From a candidate division Zixibacteria bacterium HGW-Zixibacteria-1 (GTDB lineage: Bacteria > Zixibacteria > MSB-5A5 > GN15 > PGXB01), in assembly GCA_002838945.1 (NCBI GenBank), contig PGXB01000032.1, positions 1-41,171 on the forward strand: a stretch of DNA of 41,171 nucleotides. Direction: 5' to 3'. The notes under the pieces were generated by a model. It made no database searches. It had not been told where the DNA came from and saw nothing but the letters and a program-made list of their open reading frames with translations. Shown piece by piece: positions 1 to 7,959 of the stretch. A program made the translations under genes and the position numbers. Each line of letters starts with the position of its first letter. Position 1 is the first letter of the stretch.

Positions 1-47
1 GTAAATTACGTGATTGAAAGACTGCTAACACGTAATTTACGTGATAG
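1..47. repeat. Two copies of a palindromic GTAAWTTAC site
   Basis: Positions 1-16 and 32-47 match at 14 of 16 bases. Each copy contains the quasi-palindrome GTAAATTAC or GTAATTTAC followed by GTGAT. The copies are 31 bp apart, close to three helical turns, so two bound dimers would lie on the same face. The pair sits beyond the rplS terminator at the window edge, so a regulated gene would lie to the left, outside the window. The operator role is inference. Confidence 0.45.
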
Positions 48-113
48 CACGTATGTCGGAGCAATTTCGTCTGCAATGGCGGACCGGCATATTAGCTCTA
101 TTGCCGACATGTG
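48..113. repeat. Imperfect inverted repeat
   Basis: The left arm (48-65) and right arm (100-113) pair through CAC/GTG, ATGTCGG/CCGACAT and CAAT/ATTG, with two 2-base bulges on the left arm. The centre near CGGACCG is also partly symmetric. It overlaps no convincing gene and lies just downstream of the rplS operon terminator. It could be a REP-like element or a fold in an RNA. Nothing further can be assigned. Confidence 0.35.
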
Positions 114-123
114 AAATATAAAA

Positions 124-145
124 AAACCCGCCGGGCGGCGGGTTT
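124..145 (-). terminator. Rho-independent terminator of the ffh-rplS operon
   Basis: A perfect 9-bp stem (124-132 with 137-145, AAACCCGCC/GGCGGGTTT) with a 4-base loop is followed on the minus strand by a run of T (complement of 116-126). It lies 45 bases past the rplS stop codon and closes the six-gene operon. Confidence 0.9.
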
Positions 146-189
146 GTATCGATTGTATCGCAAATAGATTCGATGTTCTTTTATTCGGA

Positions 190-699
190 TTATTCCCCGG
201 GCTTTTCTTCCGGCGTCGCCCCGGTTGGAGCATCGGCAACTTCCGCAGTCTTTTCGACAATCTTCTCTTCGGCCTTGGCCTTTTTGGCTTTGGCTTTTTT
301 GCCTTTGGCGGTTTTCTTGGTTGCTATTTCATCCGCCCCATTTTCGATTGTCTTGTCTTCGAGTTTCTCCGTAATACGCGCCGATTTGCCGGTCAGTTCG
401 CGCAGATAGTACAATTTGGCCTGACGCACTTTACCCTGGCGGGTGCGCTCGATTTTGGAGACATTGGGCGAGTGAATCGGGAATATTCTTTCGACCCCGA
501 TACCGGCGGAAACCTTGCGAACCGTGAAGGTCTCATTGAGACCGCTGCCGCGGCGTCCGATAACCGTCCCCTGAAAAACCTGAATACGTTCCTTATCGCC
601 TTCCTTAATCTTCACATGCACCTTGACCGTGTCGCCTGGTTTGAAGATCGGGAGATTCTCCTTCATGTAACCCTTTTCAATCTGGGCAATCCGTTTCAT
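190..699 (-). CDS. rplS: 50S ribosomal protein L19
   Basis: L19 is a structural protein of the large subunit near the 30S interface. The first ~115 residues match the family, including the [15 protein letters not shown] and [14 protein letters not shown] segments and the conserved SPNV...R segment. At 169 aa it is longer than the usual ~115-120 because of a low-complexity tail of about 50 residues rich in Lys, Ala and Glu, probably disordered. Some bacterial phyla carry such tails on L19. It is the last gene of the ffh-rpsP-khpA-rimM-trmD-rplS operon, 16 bases after trmD, and is followed by a terminator. The ATG start is well placed. Confidence 0.97.
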   Translation of the reverse strand: MKRIAQIEKGYMKENLPIFKPGDTVKVHVKIKEGDKERIQVFQGTVIGRRGSGLNETFTVRKVSAGIGVERIFPIHSPNVSKIERTRQGKVRQAKLYYLRELTGKSARITEKLEDKTIENGADEIATKKTAKGKKAKAKKAKAEEKIVEKTAEVADAPTGATPEEKPGE

Positions 700-715
700 T
701 GATCTATCCTCTCAA

Positions 716-1465
716 TTAGCTGTTCTTTTCGTTTTTCTTTAGTTTCTCAATATATTCTATATCGTTTTTATCCAGTTCTATCTCGTCCAGCAGTTCGGGA
801 CGGTTCTCAAATGTTTTCTTTATCGCTTCTTTCCTTCTGTACTCCTCAATCAATCTGTGGTTCCCGCCCAGCAGAATTTCCGGGACCCTTAATCCTTGAA
901 ACTCTTCCGGCCGGGTATAGACCGGGGCGCCGAGAATATTCTCGCTGTGCGAGTCGGCCATGGCCGATTCGAAATTGCCCAGCACACCGGGGATCAGCCG
1001 CACCACGGCATCGGTAATAACCGCGGCCGCCGCTTCGCCGCCGGTCAGGACATAATCGCCGATCGAAACTTCTTCTATCTCGTAAAGCGCCAGAATTCTT
1101 TCATCAACACCGAGATAGTGGCCGCATATTACAATCAGCCGATCAAGCAGCGAGTATCCGACCGCCTTTTCCTGTGTGAACTTCTTCCCGGCCGCCGAGG
1201 TGAGAAGAATCTTTTCGCCCTGGTTCGATTTGCCGGTGCACCCGAGGTCCTTCAGGCAGGCATAAAGCGGTTCGACTTTGAGGACCATGCCACCGCCGCC
1301 GCCGTACGGCGTATCATCGGCGGTGCGATGTTTATCGATAGCATAATCCCGCAGATCGATGATTCGTATGTCAAAGAGCTTATTCTCCAACCCGCGGCCG
1401 ATAATCGACTGGCTGATGACCGAATCGAACCAGCCCGGAAAGAGAGTTACAATCTCAATCCTCAT
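716..1465 (-). CDS. trmD: tRNA (guanine-37-N1)-methyltransferase
   Basis: TrmD methylates N1 of G37 in tRNAs that read CNN and similar codons, which prevents +1 frameshifting. The SPOUT knot is visible in YVLTGGEAAAAVITDAVVRL followed by IPGVLGN, and the active-site region DDTPYGGGGGMV is intact. The reading frame is open four codons further upstream to a TTG at 1477, but the ATG at 1465 (MRIEIVTLFP) matches the family N terminus, giving 249 aa. The start overlaps the rimM stop by 11 bases, so the two genes are probably translationally coupled. The gene order is canonical. Confidence 0.97.
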   Translation of the reverse strand: MRIEIVTLFPGWFDSVISQSIIGRGLENKLFDIRIIDLRDYAIDKHRTADDTPYGGGGGMVLKVEPLYACLKDLGCTGKSNQGEKILLTSAAGKKFTQEKAVGYSLLDRLIVICGHYLGVDERILALYEIEEVSIGDYVLTGGEAAAAVITDAVVRLIPGVLGNFESAMADSHSENILGAPVYTRPEEFQGLRVPEILLGGNHRLIEEYRRKEAIKKTFENRPELLDEIELDKNDIEYIEKLKKNEKNS

Positions 1466-1988
1466 CCGGTGAGTCAAAAATGCCCTCCGGCGGATTTAAT
1501 TCAATCAATTTATTCTCTATATCAACTTTCTTCACAAACTGCTTCACGGCCGGGAAAAACCTTCGTTTTCCATCTCCGTCTTCAATCACCCAGACATCAT
1601 TGGCGGGGAATTCCTCGACAGCCGTCAGTTCCCCAAGCTCCCTGCCGCCGGTATCGACCACCTTGCATCCGACCAGGTCGAAATGATAATAGGCTCCATC
1701 CGGCAGCTCATCCAGATCAGTCCCTTTAATATACAGGTAAATGTTGGTCAGCAGCTTCGCCTGTTCGGGACTGTCGATCCCTGTTATCTTCATGGCCGGC
1801 CTTCCGGCAACGAACTGGATCGATTCCATTTCGATTTTCTTCCAGCCGGCTTCCGATTCCATCCAGAACGTTCCTTCTTTTTTGAAACGCTCCGGATTAT
1901 CGGAAATCGGGATTACATATATTTCGCCGGATAAACCCCGGGGTCGACCGAATCGGCCCACGACGATATAATCCGGTTTATTGTTCAA
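1455..1988 (-). CDS. rimM: Ribosome maturation factor RimM
   Basis: RimM helps 30S maturation around ribosomal protein S19 and the 16S rRNA head. The protein is 177 aa, the usual size. The N-terminal RimM barrel begins VVGRFGRPRGLSGEIYV, and the C-terminal PRC-barrel starts near residue 100 (YYHFDLVGCKVVDT) and holds the conserved NDVWVIE segment. It begins immediately after the KH-domain gene (stop and start abut at 1988/1989) and overlaps trmD, so the operon is tightly packed. Confidence 0.96.
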   Translation of the reverse strand: MNNKPDYIVVGRFGRPRGLSGEIYVIPISDNPERFKKEGTFWMESEAGWKKIEMESIQFVAGRPAMKITGIDSPEQAKLLTNIYLYIKGTDLDELPDGAYYHFDLVGCKVVDTGGRELGELTAVEEFPANDVWVIEDGDGKRRFFPAVKQFVKKVDIENKLIELNPPEGIFDSPDED

Positions 1989-2219
1989 CTATTCCAGAAT
2001 CTCCAAAACTGCTCTTTTGCCTTTCTTGGCCGAAATAGCAGCAATCAGCGTCCGAATCGACTTGGCGGTCTGTCCATGTTTGCCAATGACCTTACCGAGA
2101 TCTCCTTGGCCGACGCGAAGCTCGTAAACAGTTGTCCGCGCACCCTGAACTTCAGTCAGGTCCACCTGATCAGGATTGTCAACCAGAGCTTTGACGATAG
2201 TAACGATGAACTCTTTCAC
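1989..2219 (-). CDS. khpA: KH-domain RNA-binding protein (KhpA / YlqC family)
   Basis: A 76-aa single type II KH domain with the signature GDLGKVIGKHGQTAKSIRTLI, where GKHG is the GxxG RNA-binding loop. In Firmicutes the homologue KhpA pairs with KhpB and affects cell-size control and RNA binding; a role here is carried over from the family. Its place between rpsP and rimM is the standard one. A clear Shine-Dalgarno (AAGGAG, plus-strand complement near 2226) precedes the ATG. Confidence 0.95.
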   Translation of the reverse strand: MKEFIVTIVKALVDNPDQVDLTEVQGARTTVYELRVGQGDLGKVIGKHGQTAKSIRTLIAAISAKKGKRAVLEILE

Positions 2220-2284
2220 AACAATCTCCTTTGTAGTAGCGGTTTCTGGTTTTAGTTACTGCTTGATAATGAGCACTAATACTG

Positions 2285-2638
2285 TTATTCTGATTTAGTT
2301 GCCTTCTTACTCTTACGCTTCTTGGGACGCTCAGTTATCGTTTCCGCCAGGGTCATTCCCGAGACATCCTCTCCCTTTTTCTGCAAATCATATTTTTTCA
2401 GAAACCCGACCTGCTTAAGCAGGCTCGAGACGGTATCAGAGGGAATCGCCCCGTGATCGAGCCAGTAGGTCATTTTATCCTCGAAGACCTTTATCGTGGC
2501 TGGTTTTTCAATCGGGTTATAAAAACCCAGGGTTTCCACAAATCTTCCGTCGCGGGGCATTCGAGAATCTGCCGCAACAAACCTGTAGGTCGGTCGTTTC
2601 TTCGCACCCAAGCGCTTCAGCCTAATCCGTACTGCCAA
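2285..2638 (-). CDS. rpsP: 30S ribosomal protein S16
   Basis: S16 is an early-binding small-subunit protein. Residues 1-85 match the family (MAVRIRLKRLGAKKRPTYR..., then GRFVETLGFYNP). The 117-aa length includes a short basic tail (RPKKRKSKKATK). The start codon is TTG, fixed by the family N terminus and by a GGAGGT Shine-Dalgarno 8 bases upstream. It follows ffh by 28 bases and precedes the KH-domain gene by 65 bases. Confidence 0.96.
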   Translation of the reverse strand: MAVRIRLKRLGAKKRPTYRFVAADSRMPRDGRFVETLGFYNPIEKPATIKVFEDKMTYWLDHGAIPSDTVSSLLKQVGFLKKYDLQKKGEDVSGMTLAETITERPKKRKSKKATKSE

Positions 2639-2666
2639 AATTCGGTACCTCCATCATCGTATTTCA

Positions 2667-3995
2667 TCACATCTGGAAAGGGTTAGCCCCTTTCGGCAGA
2701 CCTTTAATTTTGAATTTATTTACGTTCTTTATCATTTTTTGCATAGCGGCAAACTGTTTCAGGAGCAGGTTGACATTCTGGACCGAATTGCCCGATCCGG
2801 CGGCAATACGGCTCTTACGACTGCCGTCGATTACCTGCGGATTCTGCCTCTCATACGGGGTCATCGATTGAATTATCGCCTCGACTTTCCGCATTCCTCT
2901 CTCATCTATTTGTACGCCTTTGAGGGCCTTTCCGATCCCGGGAATCATGCCGATCAATGACTCCAGCGGCCCCATATTTTTGAGCTGCTGCATCTGATCG
3001 TAAAAATCCTCTAGTGTAAAAGCGTTTTTGCGGAGCTTCTTTTCCAGCTTCTCGGCTTGTTCGAGATTAATCGAACTTTGCGCTTTCTCGACCAGCGTCA
3101 CGATATCGCCCATGCCCAGAATTCGCGACGCCATCCGATCCGGATGGAACGGTTCGAGGTCGGACAACTTCTCGCCGGTCGAAACCATCTTGATCGGGCA
3201 GCCGGTGACCCTTCGAATCGAGATGGCCGCGCCGCCGCGGGCATCACCATCCATCTTGGTCAGGACCACGCCGGTCAGGTCCAGTCGTTTATGAAACTGC
3301 TCGGCCAGATTGACCGCATCCTGGCCAGTCATGGAGTCGGCCACGAGAAGCATCTCATCGGGCGAAACTTTGGCCTTGATCTGATCCAGTTCGGTCATCA
3401 GTTCTTCATCGATATGCAGGCGGCCGGCGGTATCGAGAATGATCAGGTCAATAAAATTCTTCTGCGCATATTTTTTGGCTTCAAGGCAAATCTCGGGCGG
3501 CTTCTTGCCGTCAAGGCTGAAAACCTCGACCTCAATCGATTCGCCCAGCACTTTCAGCTGTTTGACCGCGGCCGGGCGGTAAATATCGGCCGCGACCAGA
3601 AGCGGCTTTTTGTTTTTGCGTTTGGCCTGAAGCGCCAGTTTGCCGGCCAGAGTCGTCTTGCCGGAACCCTGCAAACCGCAGAGCATATACACGGTTGGCG
3701 ACTTATCGATCGGCGCCAGGGGGACCGCTTGTTCACCAAGCACCCGAACCAGTTCATCATGGACAATTTTGACAATCTGCTGACCCGGTTCGATCGACTT
3801 AAGAACGACTTCGCCGACTGCGGCCTGCTCGACCGATTTGACAAAATCCTTGACGACTTTATAATTGACATCCGCCTCAAGAAGCGCCCGGCGAACTTCA
3901 CGGAGCGAATCCTGGATGTTCTTCTCCGTCAACTTCCCGGCGCCGCGAAGCTTCTTGAAAATGCCGTCAAATTTATCTACTAACTCACCAAACAT
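2667..3995 (-). CDS. ffh: Signal recognition particle protein Ffh (SRP54)
   Basis: Ffh binds the SRP RNA and signal sequences of nascent inner-membrane proteins and hands them to FtsY at the membrane. The protein is 442 aa. It has an N-domain helical bundle, a G domain with P-loop GLQGSGKTT near residue 107, DTAGR and TKMDGDARGG, and a C-terminal M domain from about residue 300 (FYDQMQQLKNMGPLESL onward) with many Met residues. It is the first gene of the operon. The 109 bases upstream, to the end of rpe, are AT-rich and must hold the operon promoter, but no clear consensus was found. Confidence 0.97.
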   Translation of the reverse strand: MFGELVDKFDGIFKKLRGAGKLTEKNIQDSLREVRRALLEADVNYKVVKDFVKSVEQAAVGEVVLKSIEPGQQIVKIVHDELVRVLGEQAVPLAPIDKSPTVYMLCGLQGSGKTTLAGKLALQAKRKNKKPLLVAADIYRPAAVKQLKVLGESIEVEVFSLDGKKPPEICLEAKKYAQKNFIDLIILDTAGRLHIDEELMTELDQIKAKVSPDEMLLVADSMTGQDAVNLAEQFHKRLDLTGVVLTKMDGDARGGAAISIRRVTGCPIKMVSTGEKLSDLEPFHPDRMASRILGMGDIVTLVEKAQSSINLEQAEKLEKKLRKNAFTLEDFYDQMQQLKNMGPLESLIGMIPGIGKALKGVQIDERGMRKVEAIIQSMTPYERQNPQVIDGSRKSRIAAGSGNSVQNVNLLLKQFAAMQKMIKNVNKFKIKGLPKGANPFQM

Positions 3996-4104
3996 ATTTC
4001 AATACCATAAAACGCCAAAAAGGGGAAAATAAGGAAAAAAAGGCAAACTTCCCCTATTGGCAGAAAACCAATATATATAATTGGCTCAAAAGCGCAAGCG
4101 CTTT

Positions 4105-4812
4105 CTAACCCTTTATTTTACGAATAAATTCAGTGTAATCGGATGCCTTAAAAAACGAAGAGCCGCTTACCAGAATATCAGCGCCGGCTTTATGGAGCTC
4201 GGCGGCATTATCCAGCCCGACCCCGCCATCAACCATTATCTCAAATTGCAAGTCGTTGTCTTTGCGATATTTGGCGGCCGTTCGAATTTTATCATAAACA
4301 TTATTGATAAAGGTCTGACCGGCAAAACCGGGATTGACCGACATCAACAGCAACAGGTCAATTTTGTCAAGATAGGGGTAAACCAATTCAATGCTGGTGG
4401 GCGGATTAAGCGTCAGTCCCGGCTTGGCGCCGCCCTTTCTTATTTTGTCGATCAGGGCCATGATTCTGGTCTCATCCGGCCGGTCGCCCAACACATAAAC
4501 CCAGCGGCGCTCGCCGAGATCCCGCCGGATACCGTCTATTTCGAGATGAAACGTAATATAGTCAACCTTAAGCTTAAGGAAGTCATCGATATAATCCTCC
4601 GGTTCGGTCACCATCAGATGCGCGTCATGCGGCAGTGAGCAGGCTTCCACCGAAACTTTCGAGATGGCCGCGCCGAATGAAATATTGGGCGCGAAATGGC
4701 CGTCGATAATATCCAGGTGGATCATATCGGCGCCGGCCGCTTCGGCCTGTTTGACCTGCTCGCGGAGACGGCCGAAATCGGCGGCAAGAATGGATGGGGC
4801 GATTTTTAACAT
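4105..4812 (-). CDS. rpe: Ribulose-phosphate 3-epimerase
   Basis: Rpe interconverts D-ribulose 5-phosphate and D-xylulose 5-phosphate in the pentose phosphate pathway. The 235-aa TIM barrel shows the family N terminus KIAPSILAADFGRL, the metal-binding DMIHLDIIDGHF, HLMV, the loop LLMSVNPGFAGQTF, and the phosphate-binding VDGGV and VSGSSFF. A short hairpin (4089-4104, AAAGCG/CGCTTT) lies directly past the stop and may be a weak terminator. The gene is divergent from the peroxiredoxin gene, with 151 bases between them. Confidence 0.96.
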   Translation of the reverse strand: MLKIAPSILAADFGRLREQVKQAEAAGADMIHLDIIDGHFAPNISFGAAISKVSVEACSLPHDAHLMVTEPEDYIDDFLKLKVDYITFHLEIDGIRRDLGERRWVYVLGDRPDETRIMALIDKIRKGGAKPGLTLNPPTSIELVYPYLDKIDLLLLMSVNPGFAGQTFINNVYDKIRTAAKYRKDNDLQFEIMVDGGVGLDNAAELHKAGADILVSGSSFFKASDYTEFIRKIKG

Positions 4813-4951
4813 CCGTTATAAATTCCTATTTAGAATTCTATCTGCTTACGTGGAATATATTTTCAATTAAATTCAAAAGCCAGAATAAAATGGATGTGAA
4901 CCTTTCAGAGGTATCTTTGTTATTTATCTCAAGTAATCAATAATTTCAAGC

Positions 4952-4956
4952 GGAGG
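4952..4956 (+). promoter_or_regulatory. Strong ribosome binding site of bcp
   Basis: GGAGG lies 7 bases upstream of the ATG at 4964 and fixes the start codon. Confidence 0.85.
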
Positions 4957-4963
4957 ATTAGCA

Positions 4964-5443
4964 ATGTCAGATAATATACCGGCAATCGGAAGTAAGGCCC
5001 CGGCCTTTTCATTACCCAATCAGGACGGCAAAATCGTTAAATTAAATGTCTTCACCGGGAAATGGGTGGCTCTGTATTTTTACCCGAAAGATAACACTCC
5101 CGGCTGCACCACTGAAGCCTGCGAGTTCACTGACGGCCTCAAAAGTTTCGAGAAGCTCAATGCCGTCGTTCTCGGGGTTTCGCCCGATTCGCCCACAAGT
5201 CATCAGACATTTATAGAGAAGCAGAACCTCAAAATCACTTTATTGAGCGATTCCGACCGCAAGGTAATGATGCAATACGGCGCTTTCGGGACCAAGAAAA
5301 TGTACGGCAAGGAAGTGCAGGGAGTAATTCGAAGCACTTACCTGATCGATCCGAAGGGGAAAATTGCTTATTCATGGAGCAATGTCAAAGCGGCCGGCCA
5401 CGCCGACAAGGTCAAAGAGAAGCTGGCGGAACTGGCGAGATGA
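4964..5443 (+). CDS. bcp: Thioredoxin-dependent thiol peroxidase (Bcp/PrxQ-type peroxiredoxin)
   Basis: This peroxiredoxin reduces hydrogen peroxide and organic hydroperoxides at the expense of thioredoxin in the cytoplasm. The 159-aa protein has the thioredoxin-fold core with the PKDNTPGCTTEACEF motif. The first Cys is the peroxidatic residue and the second, five residues on, is the resolving Cys of the atypical two-Cys Bcp class. It appears to be a single-gene unit, with its own Shine-Dalgarno and a terminator 50 bases past the stop. Confidence 0.96.
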   Translation: MSDNIPAIGSKAPAFSLPNQDGKIVKLNVFTGKWVALYFYPKDNTPGCTTEACEFTDGLKSFEKLNAVVLGVSPDSPTSHQTFIEKQNLKITLLSDSDRKVMMQYGAFGTKKMYGKEVQGVIRSTYLIDPKGKIAYSWSNVKAAGHADKVKEKLAELAR

Positions 5444-5493
5444 GCGCCGGCTTTCGAAAACAGTTTACAAATTTCTATGCATTACCGAAACGG

Positions 5494-5518
5494 GGCGGGT
5501 CAATCGACCCGCCTTTTT
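5494..5518 (+). terminator. Rho-independent terminator of bcp
   Basis: A perfect 8-bp stem GGCGGGTC/GACCCGCC (5494-5501 with 5506-5513) with an AATC loop is followed by TTTTT. Confidence 0.92.
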
Positions 5519-5572
5519 AATTGGATTTGATTTTATCAGTGATTGAATCTTGATGGCGCCGCGTTTGGTCAA

Positions 5573-6712
5573 TCAGGGAGACAGGTTGCAACCCGGCAAG
5601 GTCTTTTCAGCCTTGGCTTTTAGTTCGTTTCGCATCCTTTCGATTACCATAATCAAGGCGCATTGATTTTTAACGAGACGGTAATAAGGCGCCGCCATTC
5701 GAGGATCAAGTCTAATATCACCATGGCACTCTTTGAAAAATCCCGAAATTATGCCATCGACAAAGAATGAATCCGAGAATATCTCATATATTTTTTTAAT
5801 GTCATTCGTTTTTGATTTTTCAAAATCGTCCAAGGCATCGGCCAACTCCTGTTTATTCTCGAAACGAGTTCTTCCCCCCGCAAGAATTGAGGATCGGTAG
5901 CGATCCAGAAAACGCGCCACGACAAAGGCGCTGTCACGCGCACCGGAAAGATCATCCAGATAGACTCGCAGCACATCATTGAGCTTTCTATAAGACCGGC
6001 ATTTCGGCAATTCACATTCAACCGCCCTGGAGTAGAAACGAATAGCATTTATTATATCATTCTTTATATAGTATAAATCGCCAAGCGCATTGAAAGCAGG
6101 CGTAAAGGTGGAATCATCATTAATGATCGCCCTGTACGCACATTCGGCCATCTGCAGTTCATTTTTGGTCTCATACGCCTGAGCCAAAGCAAAACGAATC
6201 TGGATGCCGTCACGATTAATTGCAAGAGCATTATGGTATTCTTTGACGGCCTCATCAATTTTGCCCATCGTAAACAATGCCTGACCGATATTGTAATGGG
6301 CCTCGGCCATGCTGCTGCTGTCGGAGGAATATGCGAGCGATTTGCGCCAGGCCCCGACAGCCTCAATTTCATTTGAAATCGGCTTATTATAAAGGGCATA
6401 ACCGAGGTTTTGATATGCCAGCCCATAGCATGAATCAAGTTTTATTGCATATCGCAAAGCAGTTACGGCATTGTCGTACTGATTAAGCTTAATATAAACC
6501 ATTCCAAGAGCATTATAGGCCTTCGCAAATGCGGAATCTTCACTAATTGCCTCATTCAACTCATTCAACGCCGCCCGCATATTGCCGTTCAAATAACAGA
6601 AGACTCCCCTTCTATATGAATCCGCCGCCGATTCTCCGGAAAAACAAATTTCGCGAGATAATGACAACAGCGCAAGGAATAGCAATAATGAGATTCTATA
6701 TATTTTGACCAT
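5573..6712 (-). CDS. Exported TPR protein of unknown function
   Basis: A 379-aa protein with an N-terminal signal peptide (hydrophobic stretch ISLLLFLALLSLS, residues 7-19). About six TPR units follow between residues 30 and 240, for example AFAKAYNALGMVYIKLNQYD, AEAHYNIGQALFTMGKIDEA and TPAFNALGDLYYIKNDIINA. The last ~140 residues are not TPR-like and I recognise no domain there. TPR arrays are protein-interaction scaffolds, so it probably acts in the periplasm or on the envelope with a partner. The gene starts four bases after the stop of the upstream secreted protein (6717-7526), so the two form an operon. Composition is more AT-rich than the core genes nearby. Confidence 0.75.
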   Translation of the reverse strand: MVKIYRISLLLFLALLSLSREICFSGESAADSYRRGVFCYLNGNMRAALNELNEAISEDSAFAKAYNALGMVYIKLNQYDNAVTALRYAIKLDSCYGLAYQNLGYALYNKPISNEIEAVGAWRKSLAYSSDSSSMAEAHYNIGQALFTMGKIDEAVKEYHNALAINRDGIQIRFALAQAYETKNELQMAECAYRAIINDDSTFTPAFNALGDLYYIKNDIINAIRFYSRAVECELPKCRSYRKLNDVLRVYLDDLSGARDSAFVVARFLDRYRSSILAGGRTRFENKQELADALDDFEKSKTNDIKKIYEIFSDSFFVDGIISGFFKECHGDIRLDPRMAAPYYRLVKNQCALIMVIERMRNELKAKAEKTLPGCNLSP

Positions 6713-6716
6713 CCAT

Positions 6717-7526
6717 TTATTCCTTCTTTATATCTTGCAGGCACCCGTATCCGGCCAATCCACGTGAGATATATTTCGATACAAGTTTATCAAAGAAGGC
6801 GGGAAATGAAACGCTGTCGGATTGCAGGTAGATAACTGTCCCGATTTCGGTGGTATTATAAAAATGTTTTCTATACTGCTCTTCTTTTACTTCCAGCGGA
6901 AAATCCAGATAATATCCTTTTTCAAGAATCATTATGCTGGAACGTCCCGATATTTCATTCTCTATATCGCCGATTAATGAGTGTTGATTACCCGTAAATT
7001 GCATCCAGCATAAAGGAACGGGGATTTTCTTAATTGGCATAATTCGAACATGTTTGGAATGACTTTTTGCAACTACCTGCAGACTATCTTCGCTGTATTT
7101 CACTTTAAATTGAGCCGTATCGCAATCATCAATCTTTACATATAAGTCAAAAACATGCGGAATAAGAGTATTTGCGGCGGAACGTGCCGCGACGCTTTTT
7201 GCGATGCAATTGATATTTACATAGACTGCGCTATCAACAACCATGATTTGGGAATAATAACCAAGGTTATGTAATACCACTTCTATAGTCAATTTATCTG
7301 TGGATGCGTTATGATTAATGATAATATCACAGCCGTCAAACGGCTCCGGATTAAGCGCCTTCCAATCATCTTTTTCTACAAAATGACTGCTTGACGGCGG
7401 CCTATTGCTTTGCGGATCATTGCTCTGCCCGTAGGCGAGATAACTAGATAACAGAGCAATGGTAAATATTATTATATATTTTCCAAAACCATTCAAAACA
7501 TTTTTATATTTTGTCTCAAGGAACAA
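6717..7526 (-). CDS. Exported protein of unknown function
   Basis: A 269-aa protein that I do not recognise. A signal peptide covers about residues 14-33 (GKYIIIFTIALLSSYLAYGQ, cleavage after YGQ likely). The mature part looks beta-rich, with several Cys residues (in FDGCD, VNINCIA, DDCD and PLCWM). The frame opens with TTG at 7526 and no Shine-Dalgarno is obvious, so the start is uncertain by up to about 10 codons. It is directly upstream of the TPR protein and shares its strand and AT-rich composition, so the two products may work together in the envelope. Function unknown. Confidence 0.6.
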   Translation of the reverse strand: MFLETKYKNVLNGFGKYIIIFTIALLSSYLAYGQSNDPQSNRPPSSSHFVEKDDWKALNPEPFDGCDIIINHNASTDKLTIEVVLHNLGYYSQIMVVDSAVYVNINCIAKSVAARSAANTLIPHVFDLYVKIDDCDTAQFKVKYSEDSLQVVAKSHSKHVRIMPIKKIPVPLCWMQFTGNQHSLIGDIENEISGRSSIMILEKGYYLDFPLEVKEEQYRKHFYNTTEIGTVIYLQSDSVSFPAFFDKLVSKYISRGLAGYGCLQDIKKE

Positions 7527-7959
7527 TTTAGACCCCGTTCTGAATACAATTTTAATTTATAATGATTATTACATATTGCCCAAACAACAGTCGTGACAGA
7601 GGAGTCGAATCATTATTGCTTCTCGACACCGGTCTTTCCCCTGATGATTGGCGATGATTGGAAATGATGCAATTTCAATGATGATGACCGGCCCCGAAAG
7701 CCTGTCCGACCCTTAATCCACTTATCCCTTTACAATAATAACGTTATCGTTATCCATTATGTCAAAGAATATTTTCGTTTTGTCAAAAATCATTTATATT
7801 GACCGTAATTGTTTTGTATTTGAAGACGGAACAATAGCTTACGGAGAATTGTAAACCTCGACCCCGATACGGGTTGAGTCTCTTATGGACTACGAGTATT
7901 TCATAAAAAAGCCGGGTTGAGTAAACGCTCAATCCGGCTTCGGCGATTCGTACCGGCCG
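7527..7959. other. 433-bp intergenic region without a gene
   Basis: No supported ORF. It holds a 16-bp dyad ATAACG-TTAT-CGTTAT at 7738-7753, a small direct repeat GATGATTGG at 7643-7651 and 7653-7661, a hairpin 7857-7864/7871-7878 with one G-T pair, and the DUF885 terminator at 7909-7940. The promoter of the gene pair 5573-7526 should lie in its left part, but I see no good consensus. Confidence 0.6.
7909..7940 (-). terminator. Rho-independent terminator of the DUF885 gene
   Basis: An 11-bp stem GCCGGGTTGAG/CTCAATCCGGC (7911-7921 with 7928-7938, one G-T pair) is followed on the minus strand by TTTTTT. It begins 20 bases past the DUF885 stop codon. Confidence 0.9.

Noticed and set aside
6-260. 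84-codon minus-strand frame at the left edge
   Set aside because: It runs across the rplS terminator and overlaps rplS in another frame.
896-1729. 277-codon plus-strand frame opposite trmD and rimM
   Set aside because: Antisense to two certain genes, with no family resemblance.
3057-3983. Long open frame (308 codons) on the plus strand opposite ffh
   Set aside because: It is fully antisense to ffh, has no recognisable domain, and arises from the codon bias of the GC-rich gene.
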